Source: Cristatella mucedo (taxonomy: Eukaryota; Bryozoa; Phylactolaemata; Cristatellidae). Taken from it: a stretch of 64,000 bases of DNA. The stretch spans positions 62,001 through 126,000 of the forward strand of contig WPIO01000188.1 of the NCBI GenBank assembly GCA_009760855.2, in the 5' to 3' direction. The first letter of the stretch is position 1, and each line of letters starts with the position of its first letter. The notes below the pieces were generated by a model. That model searched no databases, had not been told where the DNA came from, and was given only the letters and a program-made list of their open reading frames with translations. A program made the position numbers and the translations under genes. Shown one piece after another: positions 10,363 through 21,440 of this stretch.

Positions 10363-11280
10363 CGAATGAGACAGGCAGAGAGACATAAACACACAGAGCA
10401 AGAGAGACAGCTGGCATGAGAAGGATGCAAAATAAAGAACCTGGTACACTTACTTGCATTTATTGTGAATGCTTGCTCTGAAAATTTTTCTCAAAGCGAA
10501 TTGTTGGTTACAGTTATCTTAGTTATCTTATGTATCTCGCTCTGAGTTTTTTCGAATGATGCATAATACGGCAACCAATTTTCGAAAAAACCGTTTGAGA
10601 TTGCTGGAAAATCTGGGATTAAAGACAATTTTTTTTGGAATATACCATAAGTCGTGAATATTGAGAAAAGCATTTCTAAAGAAATGTAGAGAAGGCGTTA
10701 CAATAAGGCACAGGGGTAAATCCCCCCCCCAGAAATCGTCTGGGTGAGTACTTTTGTAATGAAAATATGTTTTGACTAGTAATTTCAAGCTATGGGCAAG
10801 GAAACTAAAACAGTATTACCCTGGTTTTTGATTTCAAATACAGTACAACATACATTATCCTTGAAAATATGTGTTACTGTTGCCCCTCGGCAAAATACCA
10901 GTCCCTTAAACCACATGTAATTAACAAAAAACTAGTGAAGTATTACTGAGGTTCCAATAATAAATTTTTTTTGGAAAGCTTCCAATTAGGGCATAGTACG
11001 TGTGAAAAAATGCGGTATCACAGTATTAGCGATCCACGTAGTAAAATAACCTTATTTACGGTAGTTCGAGAATTTCCGCCATCAGTGGACTCAAACACAC
11101 TGGTTCCCTATAAATGCTTTTACAAAGCATCACCTCTGCATTTTTTACAGTTTACTAATTTTCTCGGTTTAGAAGTAACAGCATTAGACGTATACTACTA
11201 TTAGAAACAATTGGTATGATTTTCCGATAAATTTAATGATGTAGTTTACTATAAGTCAGAAAGACATGGTACAAATAAAA
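10362..11280. repeat. Unit module K, first copy
   Basis: Aligns with 27,623-28,370, 43,070-44,130, 56,863-57,950 and 63,505-64,000. Shared words include ATTGCTGGAAAATCTGGGAT, CATAAGTCGTGAATATT and the CACTGTTGCCCCTCGGC(A/G) block. No conserved frame; those at 10,971-11,204 and 11,285-11,509 are not kept elsewhere. Confidence 0.65.
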
Positions 11281-12547
11281 GGGTATGGCAATCATTTCAG
11301 ACATTTGTCAAAGAATGTTGGGCAACATAAATTTACGTGTTAGACTCAGCGACCCGTTTAGCAGCCCTAATTCACACTGCAACAGCATTATGAGGGCAAA
11401 GAGTAATAGTAGTGACCAGAAGACAAGGCCAAGCGAATGCCGGAATCCAAATGGATTGTGCACATTCAGACGAACTTTTAATTCCATAACCAAGCATGGT
11501 TTCAATTGAGTCCTCGTTTCAGTGGATCTGAATATTACTGGCTGAGCTGGACAGGCACATTTGAAGACTTGGACCAGGCTACTGGATTAGGTACTGGATT
11601 TTTTCTTGCAGATTGCCGTCACTGTTCATTTCCAAAAAAGTAATTGTTATAAAAGCACCGATGAGACAGTTATTTAAATACACATGCCAATTAGAGACTT
11701 TTTATGAATTAACTCTCCTGGCACAAACGTGTAGTTAACGTCGACACTTCCAATTTTCTCAGGCCTCATTTTCCATGCTTCCCTAATGTTGAACCTATTC
11801 ATCCGGAGAAGGAGTTATCAGTATGAAAATAAGTTTTACTTTAGAACAGTCTCCGCGAACTGTATAGCCACTACAACTAATGTGTTGTTTAGGCATGTTC
11901 ATTAGGGTTTGCATATTGTCAGGAAAAAAGAGATGAAAAAGTGCCAGTGGTGTCTAGGACTAAAGACTCAAGCATGAGCGGAAGAAAGAAGCAACCAAGT
12001 CACGAAATATACGAGAAACTTTCCGAAGCAATAGAATCGGTTGAAAGACCCGAAAAAACAGGAAATTTTTTAAGGTTTGGTTAAATAAGAAAGAGTAGAT
12101 GAGTAGGATAAAATAAAAAAAGGAAGCAGACAACGACCTTAGCATTTACAGTAAAATTAAATTAGTAATCACTGAAAACACATCACTAGAAAAACTAACA
12201 CTTTGCCACGTGAATGCTTAGTCAACCAAAAAGCTGTTTCGCCAGAAGTCGAAAACTGTATTTGGATTATTAACTTTCCAAAGTTTCATTAAAATAACAA
12301 GAAACAAAGTTTTGTAAAAAATTCCTTATTGCTGATTGGGTAAGCTATTTGCTAAAGAAGGTTCGACCGAAGCTAATCTTTTTAGGTCGTTAGGGAGAAA
12401 CCTTAAACCCCTCAAGTACGACGACAACCATACTTTTTCCAGAACACATGTTGCTTTGATGGAAAGAGTGATCACGCAATAAAGCGTGGTTTAGGAGTTC
12501 ATTTGCCATCGGGGAAAAGTAGGCATGAACTGCTGGTCTATTCTCCC

Positions 12548-12651
12548 TTAAACAGTCAGGAGATTGGGTTTGGCAAATGCTCTTTTCGATGCCCACCCAA
12601 ATTCGCGACTGTCAGCCTTAGTGGCAAGTCGATTAAGGTAGCAAAGAAAAC
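12548..12651 (-). pseudogene. Candidate exon, module L, ending in Leu-Leu-Thr-Val-stop (copy 1)
   Basis: On the - strand a TTTTTTCAG acceptor is followed by 104 nt ending in TAA. The frame is open here, and its translation ends LLTV*. The matching blocks at 45,348-45,451 and 59,226-59,329 also have an acceptor AG and are exactly 104 nt long; all share the ...EFG.. centre and the L-T-V-stop ending. The third copy has an internal TAG. Equal length through heavy substitution suggests past coding constraint. I do not recognise the protein. The exon upstream would be at about 12,690-12,759, where a GT donor is missing in this copy. Confidence 0.35.
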
Positions 12652-13294
12652 CTGAAAAAATACGCACCTATAAAAACGTCCCATCTCTCCTGTAGGTTTT
12701 ATCCGCATGGAAAGAAATGGCGTAGAGCCTTTTCAAAGGTAGTAGAATGGACCCCCCTTCTGAGGCAACCATATTTTTTGAAAAAAAACGAGGAACGGCT
12801 TGAGGTGTTAAATTAAATTATCAGCTGCATAGTGCACTTGGTTTCTCAACGCTTGTTCTGACGTAATCGCAAAAAGATGCTTTGCCTTCCAAGTGTTCCT
12901 AAATTTTAGATCTCTTGACACTACTTCACCTTTTAACTCATTTGCAATTCGCTGCAGAAATCGCACCTATGCCTCACTAGGCAGACTAAAAACTCAGTCA
13001 CCAATCTGTCTCCTCAAATTCATAGTGGACACCTTCTTTTAATTGCGTCGCAATCGGAGATGAGCTACTCTCTGACGTTTTGTGGTACGGGTACTGTGAA
13101 GATCCATTAGACTTCATAATTGATTTAGAAATTCGCTGCCAAATTGCTTGCATCATGACTTACGTCGATTTTGATTCGGCTAAAAAAAATAGTAGTCACA
13201 GATTCTTTCCAAGGTTTACTTTAAATATGCAGTCAACTTTTATTTTAGCGATGATTGGTCTATTTCTAAGCGAACTCAATTCCTATTCAATTCG

Positions 13295-13443
13295 TTACAA
13301 CATTGCAGGTCGTAGTGCTCCGTCAAAGCAACATTCCCGTCTGGTCATTTGCACAAGCTGGTTTGGTCCAGTGATCAACTTGCTCGCCCCTGCCAAGGTG
13401 TGGCTGAAGTCGTGTGCTAGAGTCACGAGGTGTAGATAAACGC
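13295..13443 (-). pseudogene. Candidate exon, module L, 149 nt (copy 1)
   Basis: On the - strand CTCTATTCAG is followed by 149 nt to TAA, giving about 48 codons read with two leading bases. All three module-L copies (also 46,093-46,241 and 59,961-60,109) have a pyrimidine-rich AG acceptor, the same length, no indel, an open frame and the same stop. The shared pattern is GVxxxLVxLAxD followed later by NQxVxxxxRR. A GTAAYG donor-like motif overlaps the stop, so the block could instead be an internal exon. No signal peptide or known domain is visible. Whether it is joined to the other exon-like blocks is inference. Confidence 0.4.
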
Positions 13444-13646
13444 CTGAATAGAGATTAGGTTATCTCAATGGGCTATGGAAATAAATTAAGTTTTTATTTC
13501 TCAATCTACCAAAAAATACCCAATAAAAATGGGAACCACATTTGACCAACCTCGATAACTTGAACTTAATCCTAGCTGGAGATCATGACTCAGTTTAAGA
13601 TACCACAGTCATTATATTTTGGAATAATTTATGAAAAGCTACATAA

Positions 13647-14318
13647 TAATAATATTATTAATAATGAACTTGATAAAGTGCCCTCAGAGAAATTAGTCTC
13701 TTTCTAGGGGCTTTACATTTGCTGCAAAGGAAAAAGCAATTAAATGGTAAGTATAATCATGCTTGAAAAACAAACAAAATGAATAACATGCTTAGGGGAG
13801 GCATGCACATGGTCAGCATGCAAATGTGGTTATTGGCAGCATGCACAGTGTCAGCACGCATAAGCACGTGAAGGACAAATCACAGGGACCCACTAAATGC
13901 TGTCCTAAATAGGCGTGGTATTAAGTTCCTATTAAACGTGGTCAGGTCAGGGGATGTTCTGACGCAGGTCGGGAGGGAGTTCCAAGCTTTGGGAGCATAC
14001 GAACTAAATGCACGGTATCCAAAGGATTTGAAGTTTGTACGAGGTATTTCTAGACTGTTGGATTCCAAAAAGCGGGTGGTACGATGCTTGGCCTGAAGGG
14101 GGAGTATGTCGGAGAGATAGGCTGGAGCCATAGAATGAAGGGACCTAAAAGTGAGCAACAAAAACTTGATGTCAATCCGTTGCTTGACTGGTAGCCAGTG
14201 CAGGTCGGCGAGAAGTGGAGTAATGTGGCAACTGCGACGCTCACGACAGACAAGCCTAGCTGCAGAGTTTTGCACCAGCTGCAATCGCCTGATCGCACAT
14301 GCAGGTAGGCCAGTAAGC
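13647..14318 (-). mobile_element. L2-like LINE, 5'-truncated, unit-specific
   Basis: The - strand has a 134-residue open fragment (13,880-14,284) of the reverse-transcriptase C-terminus containing QLVQNSAARLVCRERRSCH and LHWLPVKQRIDIKF, then the 3' UTR and a degraded (ATT)n tail at 13,647. AAGCTA flanks both sides (just before 13,647 and just after 14,318), a likely 6-bp target duplication. The other L/M copies lack it. Confidence 0.92.
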
Positions 14319-14888
14319 TATTTTTCATAAGGTAAACTCTGTAGTGGAAATAACTGAAAACATGGTCATTCATTCTGGTCAAAGGTGGCTATGCTACAGG
14401 TTTTATGCTGCAGACCTTTAAAGCATTTAACTAAGCAGTAAACTGTGGTGTTGGTCATTCTGATTAACTTATTAAAAACGCAAGTGGAGCAAACGAAGCA
14501 AAAGATGAAGCTGGCATTCTCGTAAATTGTATTTTCAACTTCTACTCTGTAGCTTGGCTAAGAATTTGGTCTATCATCCTAACTAATATTAACCACGCTC
14601 AGTTTAAACTGTACAACACGAAAATTATTTTCAAAAAGTTTTTTCCTGACGTCAACCGTCTTCAAGTCGAGTTTTTAAGACTTCGAGAAAAACTGTGAAA
14701 ATTACTATCAATAGATGCCAAAAAGAGAAGTGAATTTGAAAGACTCATAGTTTATTTGAGAATTGCCTGAATGAAACTGAGGCCTAGACAGGAATAGCAA
14801 ATGTTGGTTTAACAGCAGAAAATCACACGGATAAAAAAGAATTGAACAGACTCTCTTTAACGAGATATTAGAACTGGCTTTTTACTTC

Positions 14889-15255
14889 TTACATATATTG
14901 ATTTACATCCAAGATTCTTTTTGGAAGCTGTACAGCTTTTAAAGATAGTTGACCAGACCCAGCTCCACCAGCAATGTCTATGTAATTGAGGTCTTCATTT
15001 TGTACTGCTTCTTAAGATAAGCCATGACTCAGCATCAAAGACTGCAACGGAAATCATGTATTGCATCGTCAATTATGGGGTAGATTTTTTCCTCTTCTAA
15101 GGGTTGCCATGCTACTTCTTCTGAGCACAGTTACATCTAAGGCACGTTGTATACGTTTCTGTAGCAATCATAAGATCGTCAAGTCTTTAATGAAAGCATG
15201 AATGAGGAAGATCGTCTCTCTTCTTTCGCCTTATTAAGCGTAGGCGAAAAGAACA
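14889..15255 (-). pseudogene. Decayed - strand protein-like exon, module M (copy 1)
   Basis: After a TTTTTAG acceptor (near 15,256) the - strand can be read, with frameshifts and stops, as a protein-like segment. Recognisable stretches are LRRSSMATLRRGKNL near 15,090-15,130, and after another shift EDLNYIDIAGGAGSGQ and KAVQLPKRILDVNQYM, ending at TAA (14,889). The same stretches occur at 46,985-47,336 and about 60,866-61,212, with lesions at different places. I do not recognise the family. It may belong with the module-L exons on the same strand. Confidence 0.4.
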
Positions 15256-15394
15256 CTAAAAATTTGACTGTCAAACAGACTGCAATAGATTAGTTTCCAT
15301 CAATAGCATACAGTAAACACATCCTAATAGCTACCTTTTACCTGTATAACAGTCAGTAAATTATTCGTGACTCGAAATACCTGCTAGCATGGAT

Positions 15395-15490
15395 TTTGTC
15401 ATTTTTTGTAATCGTGAAGCACCTTAAAAGAGCATGAGGTCTCGGAGGGCGCTTTGTAAAATGCATAGTATTTACTACTATTATTATGTG
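15395..15490 (+). mobile_element. Ancient L2-like tail shared by all M modules
   Basis: GTGAAGCACCTTAAAAGAGC through TCTCGGAGGGCGCTTTGT to an ACTATTATT end is a worn L2 3' terminus. The same insertion is at about 47,500-47,595 and 61,395-61,475, so it predates duplication. Confidence 0.7.
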
Positions 15491-15567
15491 CTGAATTTAT
15501 TTTGAAGGAAATGTTCACGAGGTGCACTGAGAGTTCACACTTCACCACTGTGGCTCAGCCATTATCT

Positions 15568-16003
15568 AGCTGAACTGCTGCATCAGTTTCAGCCTGTTCG
15601 CGCCCTCAGGTCCTGTGTGGACAATAAATTAGCTGTCCGATTCCTCCGTTTAAAGACAGACGGCGACAGAAGCTTTAGCTCTGCAGGTCCTAGACTGAGG
15701 AACTCGCTTCCACAATTCTTTCGCAACGACATCTACTCTCGAACTGCCGACTATCGCACATCTTTTTCAGCGGTCCTGAACTGCTACTTCTATGCTACTC
15801 ACTACCTCAACTGCTCTCCTAACTCTGCTATGCTTCCCACTTTCTCTTTGTTGCGTGAGACGAAGTCTGTTGGCTACCGAATGCGTACCGAAAGCCGCTT
15901 AGGCTGTGAGTTCGCTATACAAAACTCTCCTGCGTATCACCCACATGGTCTTTATGACTTTGTGGAGGTACTGACGGAGATACATTACTTTACATTACAT
16001 TAT
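15568..16003 (+). mobile_element. LINE-B, 5'-truncated, young
   Basis: Open + strand text from about 15,570 encodes the LINE C-terminus (LAELLHQFQP-type start, then RSFSSAGPRLRNSLPQFF and NCSPNSAMLPTFSLLRETK). It continues through the CATGGTCTTTATGACTTTGTGG terminal region to ACATTACATTATA. The corresponding positions in the other N modules (47,640-47,680; 61,550-61,570) lack it, so it was inserted after duplication. Confidence 0.9.
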
Positions 16004-17744
16004 AAAATGACGAAATACAGACGATGTAAAGAGCAATTATTCCTGCAAGTCACCATTTGAAACCAATGTCGAGTGTGTTTTACAGCATGGGAGAGTTGCA
16101 GGTAATTACCATTTATCATGTCTGACACAGACGTCGAGAGTGGTTGAAGAACTGATTAGCCTAATTGAAAATCCTAAACAGAGATTTAAATTTACTCTCT
16201 TATTACACTGCTTCATTTTTCACGTAGCTATAGCTTTAGCTAGTGACACTATACAATACTGGTAGTAGTATTTCAGGAACGGTGTACAATATTATATCAG
16301 TCACAACTCCGATGATGAAGTATTTAATCTTTATTAAGACGCTTATATCAGCCTCAAGTTTTCAGAATTTCATTTTTGAGCGTAATCAGTAAAACTTGTC
16401 TCAACATTGAACTTTGCAATTCAGACACTGATACATGACAACTTTTCTAACTTGTAGCCATAACAATTCGATTTTTGAAATTCACTTGGTCAGCTGAAAA
16501 AGATTGAATAAATCAACAAATAACATATAGATAACAGCGCAAATAAAGAAAAACTAACGAAGAAGATGATTAAAAGCATACCTAAATGCATTTTTGTGGA
16601 CTTTGACAGCCTTAATGAATACTTCCGAATATTGGAGTGCTGTAATTGAATGAGGGGAACCTAATTATCTGAAAATTTAGCGAAGCGGGAAATACCTATC
16701 TGACAACTTTCTGAATATTTAAATACCTTTATGCAAAGCCTGAGTTATTGAATGACATTGAGCTGAACGTAGTATCGTTCTTCCGTAATTGTAACGTTGT
16801 GGCGATGCGAATAGCAAATAATTAAAAAATTAGATTCTCAAGGTATTTATCTTATACTTAACCTCGCAGGAAATTATCAATACACATGGCTTCATTTGAT
16901 CCTTTGCTAATTAGTAAGGGCTTGATAGTTTGTAGGATAACATGAATCGTGAGAAAAGGAAGGTATTGATTTTATTTAAGTTTCAGGTATATTTTCAAAT
17001 GGTTTCTTGTAAGTGACTATTGTTAGATAGCGAATCGAAAGCTTGCTAAAAGTCATTGAGCTAAATAACTGGAAGGTACAAATAAATAGTAAAAAGTATA
17101 GCTTCAGGACAGAATAACTAAATGTGCAGAATGCTTACACCAAACGCTTACAATGGTTACATGTAAACATTCAGAGTTGTTCACAAATCGCAATGGCAGG
17201 CGCAAAATAATCTTGATGAAAACGACGCACTAGCTCAAAACGCTTGGATGTCACTATCCATGTAGGATGGAAGAAAATGTATTTTTAAAGTGTAACGTAA
17301 TGAAGCATATATTTGTTCAGTAGAAGTTGCTTTGCAATTGAAAACTTCCTTCTATATCCTAATCAAAGTGACGTAAAACAATTTCTTTACTTAATTATTG
17401 CGGCTACGTAGCGTAATTGTCTTCATAAAGTAGTTGCCAAATGGCTCTGCGTTGACCTGCTAAATGCGTAAATGTCGAGCATTGTGTCGATAGTCGTAAT
17501 TGTTGACGTTAAGTTGGCCTTTGCATTGAAAAATAGCTCTCTAAGTCTACTAGATTTTGTTAGTTTATTATGTGTCTTGTCTAACAATTTCCTTAACACA
17601 CTTAGCGGCCTCCTAAAAGATACTAAGAGAGACCATTTAAACTAAAGGATAGTTACCGTAAGGTGTCTCACAAAATGAAGATATAGATCTGCATCTTGGT
17701 ATTTAACTTACACTTTCAATTTTAGTATAAAGTTCCTTCGATCT
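16004..17744. repeat. Unit modules N/O, first copy; no gene seen
   Basis: About 1.7 kb aligning with 47,680-49,400 and, for its first part, 61,570-61,840. Landmarks include GACATGAATCGTG, CCTATCTGACAACTTTCTGAATAT (shared nearly unchanged with 48,381) and GAGCATTGTGTCGA. It lies directly upstream of the peptide gene and could hold distal regulatory DNA, but no motif can be claimed. Confidence 0.55.
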
Positions 17745-17944
17745 CCATATAGAAAGAGAAATGGAAGACTCAGATGTAAACATCGAACGTATTCCTACTG
17801 CTCGGTCACTAATTCTCAGAACCCTTTCGCCCACACATGCTGATATCGCAATCAGCTGCTTTATTTTCAGAAACGGAAGCTAAGCGGCCATGTCATACAT
17901 AAATCGCAGAACTCGGGCGCTGTCACAGCATACCACTGGAAGGC
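17745..17944 (+). promoter_or_regulatory. Probable promoter/5' UTR of peptide gene 1
   Basis: About 200 bp before the ATG is well conserved with 49,420-49,619 (CACAATCAG-type, TAAGCGGCCATGTCATACATAAATCGCAGAACTC region, CAGCATACCACTG). The other copy has a TATATAAA box at 49,424; here the aligned stretch is CATATAGAAA, a weaker match. TTTATTTTCAG at 17,860-17,870 (TATATTTTCAG in the other copy) could be a splice acceptor of a 5' UTR intron. Which is the start site cannot be decided from sequence alone. Confidence 0.45.
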
Positions 17945-18384
17945 ATGGCCCGTTTCCAGATCGTGTTGCTCTTGGCTGTACTCCTTTTGGCCGTAGCTGC
18001 TAAAGACGTATCTCAAGACCGCTATGAGGTTGCAGGTTCTGAAGGGTTTCAATTCACTGAGAAGAGTGCTAAGGGTAAGTATTAATTGTAATTGAAGTGT
18101 ATTCCCTCGAAACCATGCAAAATTTTAACTGGTTTACAGATGCATTAACCTACGTAAGTTGAACTTAAGTTAAGTCGCATGTGGATCATTAGCATTACGC
18201 TAAAAATTATACTGCTGATGTGTTTTTTAATGTCAAGTCCTGCAATATGTTCATTGCAGCTATATATAAATGTACCGATGAAACAGGATTTTGTATGAAC
18301 AATGGTAAATTATGCACTCCTCCATTTTTGCTTTCGACACCAAACCTTTGTCCGAGCTTCTGGTCATGCTGCATGGATCAGTAG
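17945..18384 (+). CDS. Secreted six-cysteine defensin-like peptide, gene 1
   Basis: Two coding exons, 17,945-18,074 and 18,260-18,384, joined in phase 1 across a 185-nt GTAAGT...TTGCAG intron, encode 84 residues. Residues 1-19 form a signal peptide (MARFQIVLLLAVLLLAVAA); 20-43 are an acidic pro-region; from 44 on lies a six-cysteine domain with spacing C-X6-C-X6-C-X11-C-X5-CC, ending MDQ. The ATG has G at -3 and +4. The pattern, with a terminal CC pair, resembles beta-defensin-like and some toxin-like peptides, but the spacing is not diagnostic and disulfide pairing is unknown. The domain is about neutral (net -1 by count), and the pro-region lacks the KR site seen in gene 2 (KS here). AATAAA begins 4 nt after the stop, and a GTGAGT donor at 18,407 points to a 3' UTR exon at 19,032. 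Likely exported and active outside the cell in defence or venom; function is inference. Confidence 0.82.
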
Positions 18385-18388
18385 ACAC

Positions 18389-18394
18389 AATAAA
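18389..18394 (+). promoter_or_regulatory. Possible proximal poly(A) signal of gene 1
   Basis: AATAAA lies just after the TAG stop. If used, the transcript would end within exon 2 and skip the downstream UTR exon. The aligned position in gene 2 is AATGAA, which serves there as its stop codon region. Confidence 0.45.
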
Positions 18395-18407
18395 AGATTA
18401 CAATTGG

Positions 18408-19031
18408 TGAGTTTGTGCAGTGATTTATTATCTTACTATTAGTTTGAATGATTTCATTTCTGAATTAATAACTCATCCTCGTTAATAACTAAAATATGTA
18501 TCAACTGTATCACTTTTGTTTACGCATTTCAAAGTTTTGTTAACTATAATTAAATCAGCCTGAATACTAGGGCACTTTATAATATAGTAAATTAGTTTAA
18601 AACGTTACTAAATATTTTTAGGGATATAATTTTACGATGAGAAACAGTAAAATGAGCTCCTGTGGAGCTGGAGCTGGACGTTAACAGAGTGACTGAGTCC
18701 CCGTTATTGTATCTAACACTAACTAAGCTACCGCAAAATGACCGTCCAGCAATTATTCGAATAATGAACGTGAATTTTTTGACGTCATACTTGCGAGCGA
18801 CAAAACTTATTATCAATGGAAAATAACAACAATATTCATTTAAAACGTATCTGTTTTACGGTCTTCGTTTGCGAAGGTAATGCTAATCACGTGCTAAGTA
18901 TAACCAACCCTACAATACTGGATTGCTTTTGGTAACAATTTTTACAGCCAACTGCGTGTTAGTTGAATTGCTATAGGCATATGAATTTGGGTAGCATTTG
19001 GACCGTGTTAATTCGCTCCTTTTATCTGTAG
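18408..19031 (+). other. Probable 3' UTR intron of gene 1
   Basis: Begins with GTGAGTTT (GT at 18,407-18,408) and ends TTTTATCTGTAG at 19,031. The same borders exist in the other copy (50,081 and 50,688). The donor is only about 22 nt after the stop, compatible with escape from nonsense-mediated decay. Inside there is only diverged unit sequence, no frame. Confidence 0.5.
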
Positions 19032-19214
19032 GACCTGAATGCAACAGAAGTGACACATTGTTTTTCTGAAGATTTCATTAGCTACGTGCAAATAGTTTTC
19101 ACTATTGACCAAGCGGACATTGACCTTTCTTGTCAAACAAGAGATTATTTTGTCGATTCAAGAAATAAAGAGCACTGACATATCAACCCTAAGCAACATC
19201 TTATGTAAAATAAA
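19032..19214 (+). other. Probable 3' UTR exon of gene 1 (module B)
   Basis: Starts GACCTGAATG after a TCTGTAG acceptor. AATAAA signals are at 19,164-19,169 and 19,209-19,214. The block is clearly more conserved with 50,689-50,880 (by eye over 80%) than the intron before it, and it has no conserved reading frame, as expected for a UTR. Confidence 0.5.
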
Positions 19215-19900
19215 GACCTTTAAAATTGTATTTTAGATTAAACCAGTAGTAAATAGCGAGTAGCATATCGTTACTTATAATTGAAGCAGAAAATGAGCGC
19301 ATTAGCCAAGATATGGTGCAATTGCAAATGGTTACTAACCTAGGAACTGCTGAGTAATTTTTGAAGGTAAATTGAGCGTAGCATCAGCAACAGGTTATCA
19401 GTCAACCAAATTTAAACCCCACTTTAACATCGGGTGGCGAATATATTAAAATCAAATATCATTCTTACCCTAAGAAGCAGATCCTTTCAATCAATACAGG
19501 TGCGATAGGAAATGCAAACATTGTGAAGAACAACTTGCAATTGACAAACGTTGCAACTGTTAAGAGGGAAATTAAAAAGCCCTTAACCCAGCTTCACTTT
19601 GAAAGCGGACCGATAAATGCACAAGCAAGCTAAAAGGAGTACACATTTCTAGCTAATAGTGCATTTTTAGAATAGCGGGTTGTTTTTTTGGAAAAAAACA
19701 TTTATCGAAAACAATTTTCCGACGACAACTTCATAACGTCTACATTGCTTCACTTCGCCCGTAAATTATGCTGCAGAAAACTGGATATCATGAAATGAGT
19801 CACACTTAATTTTAGATTACAACCAGTTTTTAATTGCAAGATCCATAGCTAAAAAAAGTAGATTTCAAGCCTAAAACAGCAACTGCAGGCTATTTTTTGA
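19215..19900. repeat. Unit module C, copy 1
   Basis: Aligns with 31,585-32,165 and 50,990-51,600. Markers are GGTTACTAACCTAGGAACTGC, CATTTCTAGCTAATAGTGCA, TTTTCCGACGACAACTTCA and TGCTGCAGAAAACTGG. No gene seen. Confidence 0.75.
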
Positions 19901-20145
19901 CGTCCTATAGGCTTATTTTGGTTCATGCATCCACGTCCAACACACCTCGAAACTATACAGACTATGAGAGTAGTACGCAGGAAAGTATCGTATTAGGCAC
20001 TCAAAGCCTAAGCGGCTATATGAAGTTCTCGGGATGCACTCGGTATCCAGCAGACAATCTCACCCAACACAGAGAAGGTGAGAAGCAAATTAATGTCAGG
20101 GGAGCAAATCGAGGTAGTGAGTGTTAAAGTAGTGCACACAGTTCC
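19900..20145 (-). mobile_element. Old LINE-B relic, 3' part
   Basis: The - strand keeps worn C-terminal LINE-B text around CTACTCTGTTGG-type and TGCTGGATACCGAGTGCAT words, equivalent to the VGYRMR region of the 23.2-kb copy. Better readable in the copy at 32,180-32,425. It lies head to head with the + strand relic at 20,680. Confidence 0.55.
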
Positions 20146-20680
20146 ACAGAGGTGTAACACTGGCAGCTAAAGAAGAGCGAATCTGGGGTTGTGAGGGCAA
20201 TGAAAATTGAAAGGTTCATGAACATATTATTAAGAGTGATAAGCGTGTTAGTATTCAGTCTCCAGCATCGTTCAACTGTTCCGAAAACCTAAATAGCACA
20301 TCTAAAGAAGAATGAGTGGTCGCTGGACAGCACGCGTGCTAATGGGCTTGCAGCAGTATATACGAGTGTGCTCTTGTCCGTACATTTCTGTACCTGTCCA
20401 CGAGTGACTGCGTGTCTGTGTTCCTGTATCTCTGTACAATCCTTCAAATCCAGCATGCAGTCTAAATTTCACGCCGCTGGACTGAAAATCGGTTTTGGTG
20501 TACAATTTATCCGTTGTGAAGGAAAATTTAAGGAAAACACTCTCAAAGGCAACAAATGATTTCAAGCAGGCCTGCGACCAACAGCGAAAGCCCTACTCTA
20601 ACGGTTAACTGGCATACAACAATGAAGCACATACAACAATTGAACATATTCCTCTAGTTTTACTTTGACAAAATCATTAC
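20145..20680. repeat. Unit module D, copy 2
   Basis: Lies between two oppositely oriented LINE-B relics. Landmarks are GAATCTGGG(G/A)(T/C)TGTGAGGG, CGCTGGAC, GACTGAAAATCGGT-type and CTCAAAGGCAA. Short frames on both strands are not kept in all copies. Confidence 0.65.
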
Positions 20681-21440
20681 TAGCATGCAAGCGGAATTTT
20701 CACGACACGTGCTCAGCGTTATGACAAAACGTGTTGGACGACGAAAAGCTAGCCGACCAGTCCAAATAGGTCTATATACTAACTCCCAATGTGCCAGCGA
20801 GATGGCCAGAATGATTCGTACGCGTAAAAATCAAACATGCCTAATTGCAATTCGATCGGATACCTACTAGAGAATAATTAATGCCGGTGGCCGGGATAGC
20901 AAGGAGTGGAGGCATTCCATTCGGTCACGAGGTCGAGCTTGGTCATGATCGGTATAGAAGCTATAGAACGCTCACTTTCAACCAAGGCGTAGCTCCTCCG
21001 TACCTAGCTGAACTGCATCACCAGTTTCAGCCTCCACGTTCCCTAGGGTGCTTAATTGACAAATAATTATTGTTCCGCTCCTCTGTTTAATGACAGTCGG
21101 AGGGCAGAATTTGTAATTATGCAGGTCCAAATCCGTAGAACTCGCTGCCACAATGCTTATACAATGACAACTACTCTCATCCAGCCCAATATGGCTCATC
21201 CGCTTCAGTGGTCCTGAGTTGCCACTGCCATGTTAATTACTCCCTCAACGGGTCTTCTGACTCTGCAACGATTCCAACTATCTCTTTGTTGCGTGCTATA
21301 AAGTCTTAGGGCTACCGAATGGGTACTTAAAATCAATAAGACTTCGAGTGGGCTATACAAAACTCCTTAGTAACCACCAACCTAGCCTTTGTTGTTTTAA
21401 GAATTTACAAAAGGAAATACATTACGTTGCCTAAAACGGA
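20680..21440 (+). mobile_element. Old LINE-B relic
   Basis: Starts near AAAACGTGTTGGACGACG and contains GCTCCTCCGTACCTAGCTGA (peptide APxYLAEL), CAGAATTTGTAATTATGCAG, CTATCTCTTTGTTGCGTGC and a worn AGGAAATACATTACGTTGC end at about 21,440. Frames are broken throughout. Same site as the relics at 660, 32,945 and 52,390. Confidence 0.75.

Larger units (their letters stand above)
11280..13640. repeat. Unit module L, first copy
   Basis: Aligns with 44,130-46,450 and 57,950-60,300. Landmarks are TTGAATATTACTGGC, CAAACTCTT/CAACTTTTC blocks, TTGCCATCGGGG and the two exon-like - strand blocks listed separately. Outside those I see only short frames that do not persist between copies. Confidence 0.65.
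14320..15500. repeat. Unit module M, first copy
   Basis: Aligns with 46,450-47,595 and 60,300-61,475, starting at the CTCTTTCG/GTAAACTCTGTAG region and continuing through AGCATTTAACTAAGCAG and ACTTCGAGAAAAACTGTGAAA. It contains a decayed - strand frame and an old L2 tail, both listed separately. Confidence 0.65.

Noticed and set aside
13080-13439. 119-residue + strand frame with a hydrophobic stretch
   Set aside because: Its 3' third is the complement of the 149-nt - strand exon candidate, and the third copy has stops in the + frame while the - frame stays open in all three.
17867-18052. - strand frame (61 residues), also at 49,542-49,757
   Set aside because: It is the complement of the peptide gene's first exon and its leader; the + strand has signal peptide, splice sites and cysteine pattern.
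18260-18384. Naming the peptides as a specific known family (big defensin, beta-defensin or sea-anemone channel toxin)
   Set aside because: Cysteine spacing fits none exactly and no search could be run; only a defensin-like description is justified.
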